Shown one piece after another: positions 1 to 6,412 of a stretch of DNA of 6,735 nt (the first letter of the stretch is position 1; each line of letters opens with the position of its first letter). This stretch comes from Pseudorhodobacter antarcticus (GTDB taxonomy: Bacteria; Pseudomonadota; Alphaproteobacteria; Rhodobacterales; Rhodobacteraceae), in the NCBI GenBank assembly GCA_945860375.1, contig CAMAQR010000112.1, positions 1-6,735 of the forward strand. Direction: 5' to 3'. Position numbers and translations under genes: made by a program. The notes below the pieces were generated by a model, which saw only the letters and a list, made by a program, of their open reading frames with translations, did no database searches and had not been told where the DNA came from.

Positions 1-85
1 CAGCGATCTGTTTGCGTGAAAGCCCACTGGTCAGCGCGATCCGCACCGCATCCTTGCGAAATTCTTCCGTCCTGGCTGTGCCCAT
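1..85 (-). CDS. IS3-family transposase OrfA, N-terminal fragment (runs off window)
   Basis: The minus-strand reading frame starting with ATG at 85 gives MGTARTEEFRKDAVRIALTS followed by GLSRKQIA. This is the beginning of the helix-turn-helix (Tnp_1/HTH) protein encoded by the first frame of IS3 elements. OrfA recognises the element ends, and a frameshift normally fuses it to the DDE catalytic OrfB; neither the rest of OrfA nor OrfB is visible. The start is supported by AAGGAG seven bases upstream on the minus strand. An ATG at 92 lies in another frame and gives no family match. About 28 codons are present, and the truncation is due only to the window edge. The family assignment is from memory of such N-termini, not from a search. 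Confidence 0.8.
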   Translation of the reverse strand, partial: MGTARTEEFRKDAVRIALTSGLSRKQIA

Positions 86-114
86 GGTTCATCTCCTTTG
101 TTGCACATTACGCT

Positions 115-143
115 ATCAAAGGAGCGGCACCAAACCGCGACAA
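115..143 (-). promoter_or_regulatory. Putative promoter of the IS3 transposase
   Basis: On the minus strand a TTGTCG -35-like box (138-143) and a TTTGAT -10-like box (115-120) are separated by 17 bases. Both lie inside the IS end and just upstream of the OrfA ribosome-binding site. Each box matches the sigma-70 consensus at about four of six positions, so this is suggestive only. Confidence 0.35.
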
Positions 144-148
144 GACCA

Positions 149-939
149 ACCCGAAGTCGGGAAACACGTGGGTTCGCCTGTTCCTTATGGAGCTACTGCA
201 TGCCAGGGCTGCGCGTACTCTCAGCCGGGTTCAAGCCTTCGCTCCTAACGAAAATGCGGCGGCCTTCTAACAGCCCTTGCTGGAAGGTTCTGCCTCGATG
301 GCGACTGAGGCCGACTTAGCTCGCGTGCGGCCGCAGGCACAGGCGCTGGCCGCATCGCGGCAGACCTACGCGCTGCTCAAGACGCATAACCTGCGGGGGA
401 CGCATCTGGGAACGCCGACACTAGATCCCGCCGTCACGGCCGCTGCAGTATATATGGTGCGTAATCCGCTTGATGTTGTCGTCTCATATGCGGCCTTTCG
501 CAACTGGTCGGTGGATGAAGCAATTAACCGCGTGATCGAACCCGGACGCATCCTGCCACGTGCTCCAGGGGGCAGTTACATGATCTCGGGCAGTTGGGCC
601 GAGAACGTCGCGTCGTGGCGCGCGGCCAGGGACGAGCCTGTTCTGACGCTGCGTTACGAAGATTGCATAGCGGACACTGCTGGCTGCTTTGGAAGGCTCG
701 CTTCCTTCCTTCGGCTTCCCGTCTCGCCGGCAGACGTTGGGAGGGCAGTGGCGGCCACATCGTTCGATGCGCTTGCAAAAGCCGAGCGGGAATCAGGGTT
801 CGACGAGCGCCCAGCCGAAACCGAGCAATTCTTCCGTAGCGGCAAGATCGACACATGGAAAGACAAGTTAACCGCCGCGCAGGTAGCGCGTGTCGTGGAC
901 TCCTGCGGCGTTGAAATGCAGCGGTTCGGCTACTGCTAA
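149..939 (+). pseudogene. Sulfotransferase pseudogene: 5' end removed by the IS, plus an in-frame stop
   Basis: One continuous plus-strand frame from 149 to the TAA at 937-939 encodes a PAPS-dependent sulfotransferase (Sulfotransfer domain), which moves sulfate from PAPS to a hydroxyl acceptor. The 5'-phosphosulfate loop PKSGNTW is at 151-171. The 3'-phosphate site VRNPLDVVVSYA has Arg at 460-462 and Ser at 484-486. The C-terminal RSGKIDTWK cofactor motif is at 835-861, and the C-terminus looks complete. Two lesions are visible. The start codon and roughly the first ten codons are missing, replaced by the IS3 end. A TAA at 268-270 interrupts the frame inside NENAAAF-stop-QPLLEG, where TAC or TAT (Tyr) would restore it. 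Translation could restart only at internal codons such as TTG 283 or ATG 298; an automated caller might report an intact ORF from 277. Such a product would lack the PAPS loop and should be inactive. It lies upstream of, and in the same direction as, the P450/glycosyltransferase genes. Confidence 0.85.
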
Positions 940-986
940 CAGACAATCTTCCTCCGCCTCATCAAGATGTGTTGCATTCAAGAGAC

Positions 987-1036
987 AAAAGGAGGTTAAT
1001 TATTATTGTAGGTTGAGGCTCTATCGACATGAGGCT
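987..1036 (+). promoter_or_regulatory. Leader of the porin gene: orphan Shine-Dalgarno and TGAGGCT direct repeat
   Basis: The leader between the sulfotransferase remnant and the porin holds AAAAGGAGGT at 987-996. This is essentially perfect anti-16S complementarity, yet no ATG or GTG follows at a useful distance. The only nearby start triplet, TTG at 1006, is followed directly by TAG. Downstream, TGAGGCT occurs twice (1014-1020 and 1030-1036) with a 16-bp period. A TATTAT hexamer at 1001-1006 resembles a -10 box, but I see no matching -35. What these elements do is unknown; a regulatory leader or the relic of a small deleted gene are both possible. Confidence 0.3.
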
Positions 1037-1089
1037 TTTTTTCTGCGCGAAGTTAACGGGCACCGCAGATAACTCAGAGGAGGATCTCG

Positions 1090-2022
1090 ATGAAAATCAA
1101 CAAGATCATGACGTCGGTTTCAGCGATTGCGCTTTCTTCCGCTGCCACCGGCGCCGCCGTTGCGCAAGAGGCGGCAACGCCTGATGCCGGAAAATACACG
1201 CTTTCCTTTGAGGGCGCCTTCGGCAACCTTGACAACGCTCCAGCCGACAAATGGGGCGAAAACGATGAGCCTGACGGTCAGGATAAGTTCGGCGCAAAGT
1301 CGCTCTCGTACGCCGGCGCAATATCTTTGAAGCGTGACCTTGGCCAAAACCGTGACGTGACCTTCGGTTTGAGCTTCGGCGGCAATCCGTCGAACATCCA
1401 AAACTTCGCCGCTAACTCGGACGGCAGCGGATCGGGCGACAACTTTGCCAGCTCGCTGACCAATGACCTTAGCTTCGGCGCGATGGACGTCGAGATGGGC
1501 TTGACCCGAAACCTCAGCGTCGGCGACGTGCGATTCTTCGGCGGCGTCCGGGGGCTTGCCATGAACACTTCAAGCGACGTTTCGGCGGACAAGACGGGCG
1601 TCGAAATCAATACTGATTTCAATTCTTTTGACGCAAACGTGCATTCGTCTTTCGTCGGCGTCGGTCCACGGGCGGGCGTGGGCTTCTCGACCGGTCCTAA
1701 GGCGGCTGGCATCGGTCTGTCGGCGTCGGTTGGAGCTTCGGCCCTCTTCGGTCAGCGCAAGGATGATCTGCTGGTACGGTTCGAGACTAACAGCGGCGTA
1801 GCCACGCCCGCCGCCGAGAGCGGCACCGAGTTCCAGACTGTCATTAACGTGGATGGCAAGCTGTCGGTCGATTACTACTTTTCGGAACAGGCAAAGGCCT
1901 CGCTAGGCTATCATGCCCGCCAATTCTGGAACGTCGACTACTGGTCAGACGACGAGGAAGACAATAATGCCAAACCGCGTCTAGTTGACGGCGTCTTCAT
2001 CGGCTTTAGTACCTCGTTCTGA
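1090..2022 (+). CDS. Outer-membrane beta-barrel protein, Legionella MOMP / Lpg1974-like porin
   Basis: This 310-residue protein is predicted to form a beta-barrel pore in the outer membrane. Residues 1-25 are a classic Sec signal peptide: basic MKINK, a hydrophobic stretch, then cleavage after AVA before Gln26. The mature chain alternates polar and hydrophobic residues, is rich in Gly, Ser, Asp and Asn, and ends VFIGFSTSF, a terminal aromatic strand recognised by the BAM machinery. The segment SSFVGVGPRAGVGFS, followed by a glycine-rich strand ending ALFGQRKDD, and the late GYHARQFWNVDYW resemble the Legionella_OMP (MOMP) family of pore-forming proteins. Start: ATG at 1090 preceded by AGAGGAGG about eight bases upstream. 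A terminator-like hairpin follows the stop codon by 20 bases. The gene reads in the same direction as the P450 operon, so it may help move substrate or product across the outer membrane, but that is inference. Membership of another porin-like family is possible. Confidence 0.75.
   Translation: MKINKIMTSVSAIALSSAATGAAVAQEAATPDAGKYTLSFEGAFGNLDNAPADKWGENDEPDGQDKFGAKSLSYAGAISLKRDLGQNRDVTFGLSFGGNPSNIQNFAANSDGSGSGDNFASSLTNDLSFGAMDVEMGLTRNLSVGDVRFFGGVRGLAMNTSSDVSADKTGVEINTDFNSFDANVHSSFVGVGPRAGVGFSTGPKAAGIGLSASVGASALFGQRKDDLLVRFETNSGVATPAAESGTEFQTVINVDGKLSVDYYFSEQAKASLGYHARQFWNVDYWSDDEEDNNAKPRLVDGVFIGFSTSF
1985..2012 (+). promoter_or_regulatory. Weak candidate promoter for the P450 operon, inside the porin 3' end
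   Basis: TTGACG at 1985-1990 matches the -35 consensus at five of six positions and is followed 16 bases later by TAGTAC (2007-2012), a poor -10. If real, the transcript would start near 2018, ahead of the hairpin at 2042-2070, and the hairpin would lie in the P450 leader. I list it because nothing else between the porin and the P450 looks like a promoter. Confidence 0.2.
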
Positions 2023-2041
2023 TCTGGTTTAAACGATATGG

Positions 2042-2071
2042 AAATGCGCTCCCAATCTGGGGGCGTGTTTT
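2042..2071 (+). terminator. Intrinsic terminator-like hairpin between porin and P450
   Basis: AAATGCGCTCCC (2042-2053) can pair over twelve positions, including three G-T wobbles, with GGGGGCGTGTTT (2059-2070) around the five-base loop AATCT. The core is seven pairs, mostly G-C. A TTTT run (2068-2071) closes the stem on the plus strand and AAA opens it, so the structure could work in both directions. It starts 20 bases after the porin stop codon and ends 6 bases before the P450 Shine-Dalgarno sequence. It is well placed to end porin transcription or to limit read-through into the P450 operon. Confidence 0.7.
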
Positions 2072-2077
2072 ACTTTC

Positions 2078-2082
2078 GGAGG
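2078..2082 (+). promoter_or_regulatory. Shine-Dalgarno GGAGG that decides the P450 start codon
   Basis: GGAGG at 2078-2082 overlaps the upstream in-frame GTG (2082) and so cannot serve it. It sits eight bases before TTG at 2091, an ideal distance. This favours initiation at TTG 2091 rather than GTG 2082. Confidence 0.6.
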
Positions 2083-2090
2083 TGCCGGAT

Positions 2091-3392
2091 TTGGCGATCT
2101 TTCTGCCGACTAAGAACACGCAAGTGGCGGCGGCATGGGTGCAAAGCCCGTGCAAAGTACTGTTCGAAATGGCCCATCACGCGCCGGGCGAAAACATCGA
2201 TATGGAGTTTGGTGGCAAGCAGTTCCACATCGTCCAAAGCGCCGATGCCATGCGGCATATCCTGCGTGACAACGTGTCGAACTATCCGAAATACTTCGGC
2301 AATTACCGTGGCTTTTTCGGTGAAAGTCGCCTGACGACGAATGGCGAGGTCTGGCGCAAGCTGCGCGACCGTTCGCAACCTTTCATCACGGCCGCCGATG
2401 CAGAAAAAGTCACACTGGCGGCACGGAGATACTTCGATGTGGCGGTCGACCTACTGCTCGAACAGAGCGGGAAAGGTGGCGGGGCGGTCAATGTCGATAC
2501 CGAAGTCGATTTTGCCGCAGCGCGTACCGTGGGCAATACCGTCCTAGGCTTTCCCTTTGAAATCTGGGGCAAGAACGGGCTCGAGGACATGCGTATCGTC
2601 CTGCGGTTTGCTACGCTGACAAATTTTTTAGCCCAGCCCATGTCTCCGGTCGAACTGGAACAGCATCACATCACCGCGGCCGATGCGATGCGGCGACTGG
2701 GCAGGCGGTTTCGCGCCGCAGTGGAGGAGGCTGGTCCTGAAGCGAAGGGCCTGATCGCCCTGATCCGCAATAGCGACTGCACCAACGTCGACGTCTTCGG
2801 AGAAATGGCAACCCACCTCTTCGCAGGTTTTGACACAACGGCAGCGGCGGTCAGTTGGGCCCTCTATCTCCTTGCCCTGAAACCCGACCTGCAGATAACA
2901 CTGCGCGCCGTGGCTCTAGCACTTCCGCAGGACGGGGAAGCATTGGTCAGTGCTTTGGCAGATTGCACGCCGCTGCGCGCATTCGTCCACGAGGCACTGC
3001 GCATCTTCCCCCCGGTTCCCCTGCTTTCGCGGATCGCGGCCAAGGATGACGAGATTGATGGCTGGAAACTCGGCAAGGGAAACACTTTGCTCCTGTCTAT
3101 AATCGGTCTACAGCATAATTCGAAAATCTACACCGACCCGGCAAGGGTCATGCTTTCGCGACATCCGAACGGTCGCACGCCACGCGTTTTCGCACCGCAT
3201 TTCCTGCCCTTCGGCGATGGGCAGCGCATCTGTCCTGGCGCACGTTTCGCCTATACTGAGCTCGTTACCGCTCTTGCCGTCTTCTTGCGGCGCACGCAGA
3301 TTCTCCCCGGAGGCGCAACGCAGTTGAATTTCCGCTGGGATGCAAGCCTGCGTCGGGCGAATGGTAATCACTTGCGGCTCGAAGCCCTCTGA
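2091..3392 (+). CDS. Cytochrome P450 monooxygenase, soluble bacterial type
   Basis: This is a heme-thiolate monooxygenase that inserts one oxygen atom from O2 into an organic substrate, using electrons from a separate ferredoxin/reductase pair not encoded here. With the TTG start it has 433 residues, a normal length. The I-helix oxygen-activation motif AGFDTT is at 245-250, the K-helix ExxR pair is E301/R304 (HEALRIFPP), and the heme loop FGDGQRICPG is at 374-383 with Cys381 as iron ligand. There is no N-terminal membrane anchor. The N-terminal pattern YPKYFGN...FGESRLTTNGEVWRKLRDRSQPF is of the bacterial class related to eukaryote-like P450s. The usual PERF-type motif before the heme loop is degenerate (DPARVMLSRHPNGRTP). 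An alternative start, GTG 2082, adds three residues but has no usable ribosome-binding site. The glycosyltransferase gene begins 8 bases downstream, so the two are very likely co-expressed. The substrate is unknown; a lipophilic scaffold later glycosylated is the natural guess. Confidence 0.93.
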   Translation: MAIFLPTKNTQVAAAWVQSPCKVLFEMAHHAPGENIDMEFGGKQFHIVQSADAMRHILRDNVSNYPKYFGNYRGFFGESRLTTNGEVWRKLRDRSQPFITAADAEKVTLAARRYFDVAVDLLLEQSGKGGGAVNVDTEVDFAAARTVGNTVLGFPFEIWGKNGLEDMRIVLRFATLTNFLAQPMSPVELEQHHITAADAMRRLGRRFRAAVEEAGPEAKGLIALIRNSDCTNVDVFGEMATHLFAGFDTTAAAVSWALYLLALKPDLQITLRAVALALPQDGEALVSALADCTPLRAFVHEALRIFPPVPLLSRIAAKDDEIDGWKLGKGNTLLLSIIGLQHNSKIYTDPARVMLSRHPNGRTPRVFAPHFLPFGDGQRICPGARFAYTELVTALAVFLRRTQILPGGATQLNFRWDASLRRANGNHLRLEAL

Positions 3393-3400
3393 GGAAAGCA

Positions 3401-4561
3401 ATGCGTATACTCTTTACGGCATCGAACTGCCTCGTCGATCCTGCAAGTGGTGCGGCGATTTCCGTCCGCACGATTCTGAAGCTTTTGGCTGACCGCGGGC
3501 ATCAGGTCATGTCGGTGACATCAGCATGCTTTGACCGCTCGCCCTTCACGACCGAAGCCGGGATGCTGCGCTGGTCGGGCTTTGACCAAGGTAGCGACGC
3601 TGTCTGGAGGATGCAGGACGGCCCATTGCTGCACGCGGCGGTTCCTGCGGGCCATGTTGGGCATGGCGATCTGTCCCGTACAGACCTTCTGGGAGCGGCA
3701 GAAAAGGCGCTGCCGCTGGCTCTGGATTTTGCACCCGATCTGGCCATCACCTTCGGCGGAAGCGTGTTCGAGCACAGCATGCGTCAGGGCCTCGCTGCGC
3801 GCAGGGCAAAGATTGCTTTCTACCTTGCCAATCCCGGTTACCATGACATGGCGACTTTCAAGGGGGCAAACGTCATCCTGACAGACTCGATAGCCACCCA
3901 AAACCTCTATGCCGAGCGTCTGGGTCTTTCGACAGAAGTGATCGGCAAATTTATCCGCCGCCCCACTTCCAGGCCAACGGGCGGACCAGGATTCATTACC
4001 TTCGTGAACCCGTCCTATGACAAGGGAGTGACGCTCTTCTTTCGCATCGCCGAAATGATGCGCGACGTTTTGCCCGTCGCACGATTCATGGTAGTGGAAA
4101 GCCGCGCGAACCTTGACCGGATTGAAGCGGAGACCGGACTGCCCTTCTCGCGGCTGCGCTCCGTCCGCCGCATAGGGTTGCAGTCTGACATGGCAGACGT
4201 GTTCTCCTCTACCCGCGCCGTAGTGATGCCTTCGCTGTGGCACGAAAGCGGTGGACGCACGGCGATCGAGGCACTCTCTTTGGGCATTCCGGTCGTGGCG
4301 AGCAACCATGGCGGCCTGTCTGAACATCTGGCCGACGGAGCCAGCCTGATTAGGGTGCCGGACACGCTCCGCAATAATCCGCGCCTCATTCCGCCGCAGA
4401 CGGCGGCGCTGCCTTGGGTTAGCGTTCTCAGCTCGCTGTGGTCGGACCCAGAGTATCATGCCGAAAAATCAGCCGCTGCCTTGGCGCGATGGGCGCATCT
4501 AGACCCCACGTCACGCGTCGACTACCTTGAGAAGCTGTTTGTCCGAACGGTCGCAGCATGA
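3401..4561 (+). CDS. Glycosyltransferase, GT-B fold, GT4-like
   Basis: This 386-residue enzyme is predicted to move a sugar from a nucleotide-sugar donor to an acceptor in the cytoplasm. The N-terminal half opens with a strand and glycine loop, MRILFTASNCLVDPASGAA followed by SVRTILKLLADRGHQV, the acceptor-side Rossmann domain of GT-B enzymes. The C-terminal donor domain carries VMPSLWHESGGRTAIEALSL, in which E282 and E290 form the E-x7-E signature of retaining GT4-type enzymes, followed by GIPVVASNHGGLSEHLADG. No membrane segments or signal peptide are seen. The ATG at 3401 has AGGAAA just upstream, 8 bases after the P450 stop codon. The stop codon overlaps the next gene's ATG (ATGA), which points to translational coupling. 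The likely acceptor is the hydroxylated product of the P450, but this comes only from gene order; donor sugar and acceptor are unknown. Confidence 0.88.
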   Translation: MRILFTASNCLVDPASGAAISVRTILKLLADRGHQVMSVTSACFDRSPFTTEAGMLRWSGFDQGSDAVWRMQDGPLLHAAVPAGHVGHGDLSRTDLLGAAEKALPLALDFAPDLAITFGGSVFEHSMRQGLAARRAKIAFYLANPGYHDMATFKGANVILTDSIATQNLYAERLGLSTEVIGKFIRRPTSRPTGGPGFITFVNPSYDKGVTLFFRIAEMMRDVLPVARFMVVESRANLDRIEAETGLPFSRLRSVRRIGLQSDMADVFSSTRAVVMPSLWHESGGRTAIEALSLGIPVVASNHGGLSEHLADGASLIRVPDTLRNNPRLIPPQTAALPWVSVLSSLWSDPEYHAEKSAAALARWAHLDPTSRVDYLEKLFVRTVAA

Positions 4562-5406
4562 AGATCGAATGCTTCAACCAGCCGCTGATGCTCGAAATCG
4601 GCGGAGCACTCAGCTACATCAACGTCACCGTGACGACAGGGCGCGATCCGGAGGGCACCCTCCTGTGCCTGCACGACATTATAGGAAAAGGGGCCGACTT
4701 CCAGCCTCTGGCCGACGTTCTGGCCGCGAAGGGCTGGAAAGTAATCGCGCCCGACTTCCCCGGCCGCGGTCGCAGCGCTAGGGTGCCATCTCATTACTAT
4801 ACGTTCGGGTTGGGAGTGGATGTCGCCGCAGCAGTGCTACGGGCGCATCCGGCGCAACGGACCTTCATTCTTGGCTGCGGCTGGGGCGCTACGTTGGCAC
4901 TCGCGGTTGAGAACACTTGGCGCCCCGCACCGTTGCGGATCGTCTTGTGCGATTTGCCGATGATTTGGACCTACGGTGACGATCCTCGTACGCAGCTTTG
5001 GTCGCAACTCGCGAACGTGCAAACGGCAACGGATACCGAGTTCATGGAGACAGCGCAAAAACTTACAGCGTCCTTCTCCGTTCCGATGACGGACATCTTG
5101 GATTTGGTTAAGTCGAGACTCAACGGACCCGACGGCGCTCGTTCACTTGGCGTTGACCCCGGGGTGTTCGAAATTCTGCATCAGACAGCAAGACAGCCTT
5201 TCGCGGCGGGGCACATGCTGCGCGTTAGCAGGGCTGAAATGTTCCTGCTCTACAGTCGCGCGGGTCACGGCTCGAAACAGAAATTGTACCTCGACAGGTT
5301 CATGCCCAATCGAAAACCCCTCTTTGCCGGAGTGTCTTCTGCATCGTTTGGGGATTGGGACGACGCAGGAACCTTGTTGCCGATCCTGGGCGCAATCCTC
5401 TGCTAG
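4558..5406 (+). CDS. Alpha/beta-hydrolase-fold protein lacking the catalytic serine (probable pseudoenzyme)
   Basis: This 282-residue protein has the layout of an alpha/beta hydrolase. The first core strand and oxyanion region TLLCLHDIIGKGADF is at 34-48, with HD in place of the usual HG. The APDFPGRGRS turn follows at about residues 64-73. The nucleophile elbow reads G106-C107-G108-W109-G110, so the nucleophile position of G-x-S-x-G holds Gly instead of Ser, Cys or Asp. After the late strand MFLLYSR I see no acid in the usual place. The closing VSSASFGDWDD segment has no histidine where family members have GxGH. An ordinary esterase, lyase or epoxide hydrolase activity therefore seems unlikely; a binding, scaffold or chaperone-like role, or unusual chemistry, is possible. 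The gene starts in the ATGA overlap with the glycosyltransferase and closes the operon. Residue placements are by eye, and only the Ser-to-Gly change is unambiguous. Confidence 0.8.
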   Translation: MKIECFNQPLMLEIGGALSYINVTVTTGRDPEGTLLCLHDIIGKGADFQPLADVLAAKGWKVIAPDFPGRGRSARVPSHYYTFGLGVDVAAAVLRAHPAQRTFILGCGWGATLALAVENTWRPAPLRIVLCDLPMIWTYGDDPRTQLWSQLANVQTATDTEFMETAQKLTASFSVPMTDILDLVKSRLNGPDGARSLGVDPGVFEILHQTARQPFAAGHMLRVSRAEMFLLYSRAGHGSKQKLYLDRFMPNRKPLFAGVSSASFGDWDDAGTLLPILGAILC

Positions 5407-5558
5407 CGCTTGTTGCGGTCAATTGGTCAAAAAGTCATCTGCGCCTTGTGGAACGCCCTTAATGGTATTGCCATCCGTGGAAACACCCTATCACAACGCT
5501 AGTTGGCAGCCTTGAGTCTGTTCTTATTCTGACTGCTGTTAGGCAAGTCATCACAACT
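5407..5558. other. Convergent intergenic region without a clear terminator
   Basis: These 152 bases separate the plus-strand operon from the minus-strand regulator. The only structure seen is an imperfect stem at 5530-5550 (TGACT/AGTCA, a bulged A, then GC/GC), with no T-run on either side. I do not see an intrinsic terminator for either gene. Confidence 0.4.
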
Positions 5559-6338
5559 CTATCCCGCGCCGACATAGCTATCCAGAACATCCCCAGCATC
5601 CGTCGCAAAATAGGCGCTCCGTTCAACGATATGGCGGCGGATCATCGTAAAGGTACGGTCCAAATGTCCCTTCATCGCCGCCGCCGCCGCGTCCGGATCA
5701 CGAAGTTTCAATCCAGCGACGATCGCTTTATGCTCGGTCAGAACGACATCTAGATGGCTCGTCAAAGGCATAGACAGCCGCCGCACCCGATCCAACTGCG
5801 CTTTTGCGCCGTTCACGATCTTCCAGACATAGGCTGAGGCTCCAAACACTGTGATCATTTCGTGAAAGGCTTCATCCAGTCCATAGAAGCCATCAAAGTC
5901 CTGTTCTGCGGCCATGCGTATCTGCTGATGAATGTTGAAATCCAGCGAACGTTCAAACCGTGGCGTCATCCGGGTTGCAGCCAGCCGAACAACCTTCATT
6001 TCGAGCGCGTCGGGCACCAACTGGCCGTCGAACACACTTTGAAGATCAATCTTGGAGACGTAAGTGCCCGAGTTAGGTACAACACTGACCAAATTTTCTG
6101 AGTTGAGCTTGAAGATCGCCTCGCGCAATGGAGTGCGGGATACGCCAAGCTGGTTGCAAATCAGCTTCTCGTTCACGATGCTGCCAGGCTCTAAGACCAG
6201 CCCGACAATCGCACGACGCATGATTTCATAGACCTGCGCAGTCTTGGGCATAGTAGGATCAACATCCTTGACAAAGAGTTCCGGCAAACATCCAACATCA
6301 GCGTTGTTACCAGTTCGATCCTTGCGGGGTCTTGCCAT
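5559..6338 (-). CDS. GntR-family transcriptional regulator, FCD (FadR-like) subfamily
   Basis: This 259-residue protein is a one-component DNA-binding regulator that responds to a small metabolite, often an organic or sugar acid in this subfamily. The winged helix-turn-helix lies at about 33-100, with the signature LICNQLGVSRTPLREAIFKL and the wing VPNSGTYVSKI. The C-terminal FCD ligand domain has the usual metal-binding set D155 and H159 (LDEAFH), H203 (TEHKAI) and H225 (KGHLDR). All expected residues are present, so it looks functional. The start chosen is ATG 6338 (MARPRKDRTG); a GTG at 6365 would add nine residues but has no ribosome-binding site. The gene is convergent with the P450 operon, and its other side is an IS21 end, so it has no obvious target operon in view. 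A promoter and a palindromic site upstream suggest autoregulation. Whether it also controls the P450 genes is unknown. Confidence 0.9.
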   Translation of the reverse strand: MARPRKDRTGNNADVGCLPELFVKDVDPTMPKTAQVYEIMRRAIVGLVLEPGSIVNEKLICNQLGVSRTPLREAIFKLNSENLVSVVPNSGTYVSKIDLQSVFDGQLVPDALEMKVVRLAATRMTPRFERSLDFNIHQQIRMAAEQDFDGFYGLDEAFHEMITVFGASAYVWKIVNGAKAQLDRVRRLSMPLTSHLDVVLTEHKAIVAGLKLRDPDAAAAAMKGHLDRTFTMIRRHIVERSAYFATDAGDVLDSYVGAG

Positions 6339-6412
6339 AATGATTTTCTCTATCTTAAGCTGCACTTGGCAGTCGAGCTTGGCGCAGGCGACATTCTACT
6401 AACAACCGCGAT

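Larger units (their letters stand above)
1..148 (-). mobile_element. IS3-family insertion sequence, orfA-side end (partial)
   Basis: This is the end of an IS3-type element whose body continues beyond the left edge. It carries the start of an OrfA transposase on the minus strand, a ribosome-binding site and a plausible promoter. The outer boundary is placed at 148. Read on the minus strand the element then begins TGGTCTTGTC, and IS3-family ends usually start with TG. From 149 onward the plus strand is sulfotransferase sequence: codon 148-150 is AAC where family members have Tyr (TAC), so only base 148 differs from the expected host codon. The other inverted repeat and the target duplication are not in view, so the exact end is inferred. 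Confidence 0.75.

Noticed and set aside
16..270. Open frame starting inside the IS3 end and reading into the PAPS-loop motif
   Set aside because: The first 44 codons are antisense to the transposase and its leader; only the part from 149 is meaningful, and it belongs to the sulfotransferase pseudogene, ending at the premature stop.
277..939. Intact 220-residue sulfotransferase starting at TTG/ATG near 277
   Set aside because: It is in the same frame as the upstream PAPS loop and is separated from it only by the TAA at 268-270, so it is the tail of a broken gene rather than a complete one; no ribosome-binding site precedes it.
1014..1042. Possible terminator before the porin, TGAGGCT followed by a T7 run
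   Set aside because: The two TGAGGCT copies are direct, not inverted, so no stem can form before the T-run.
3521..4459. Long minus-strand open frame of 312 codons
   Set aside because: It lies wholly antisense to the glycosyltransferase, has the Arg/His/Gln-rich composition of a shadow frame and shows no recognisable domain.
5147..5515. Plus-strand open frame overlapping the end of the hydrolase-fold gene
   Set aside because: Most of it is in another frame of the hydrolase gene, and the remainder has no domain signal or start signal.
5530..5550. Stem-loop as terminator between the convergent genes
   Set aside because: The stem is short and bulged and has no T-run on either side.
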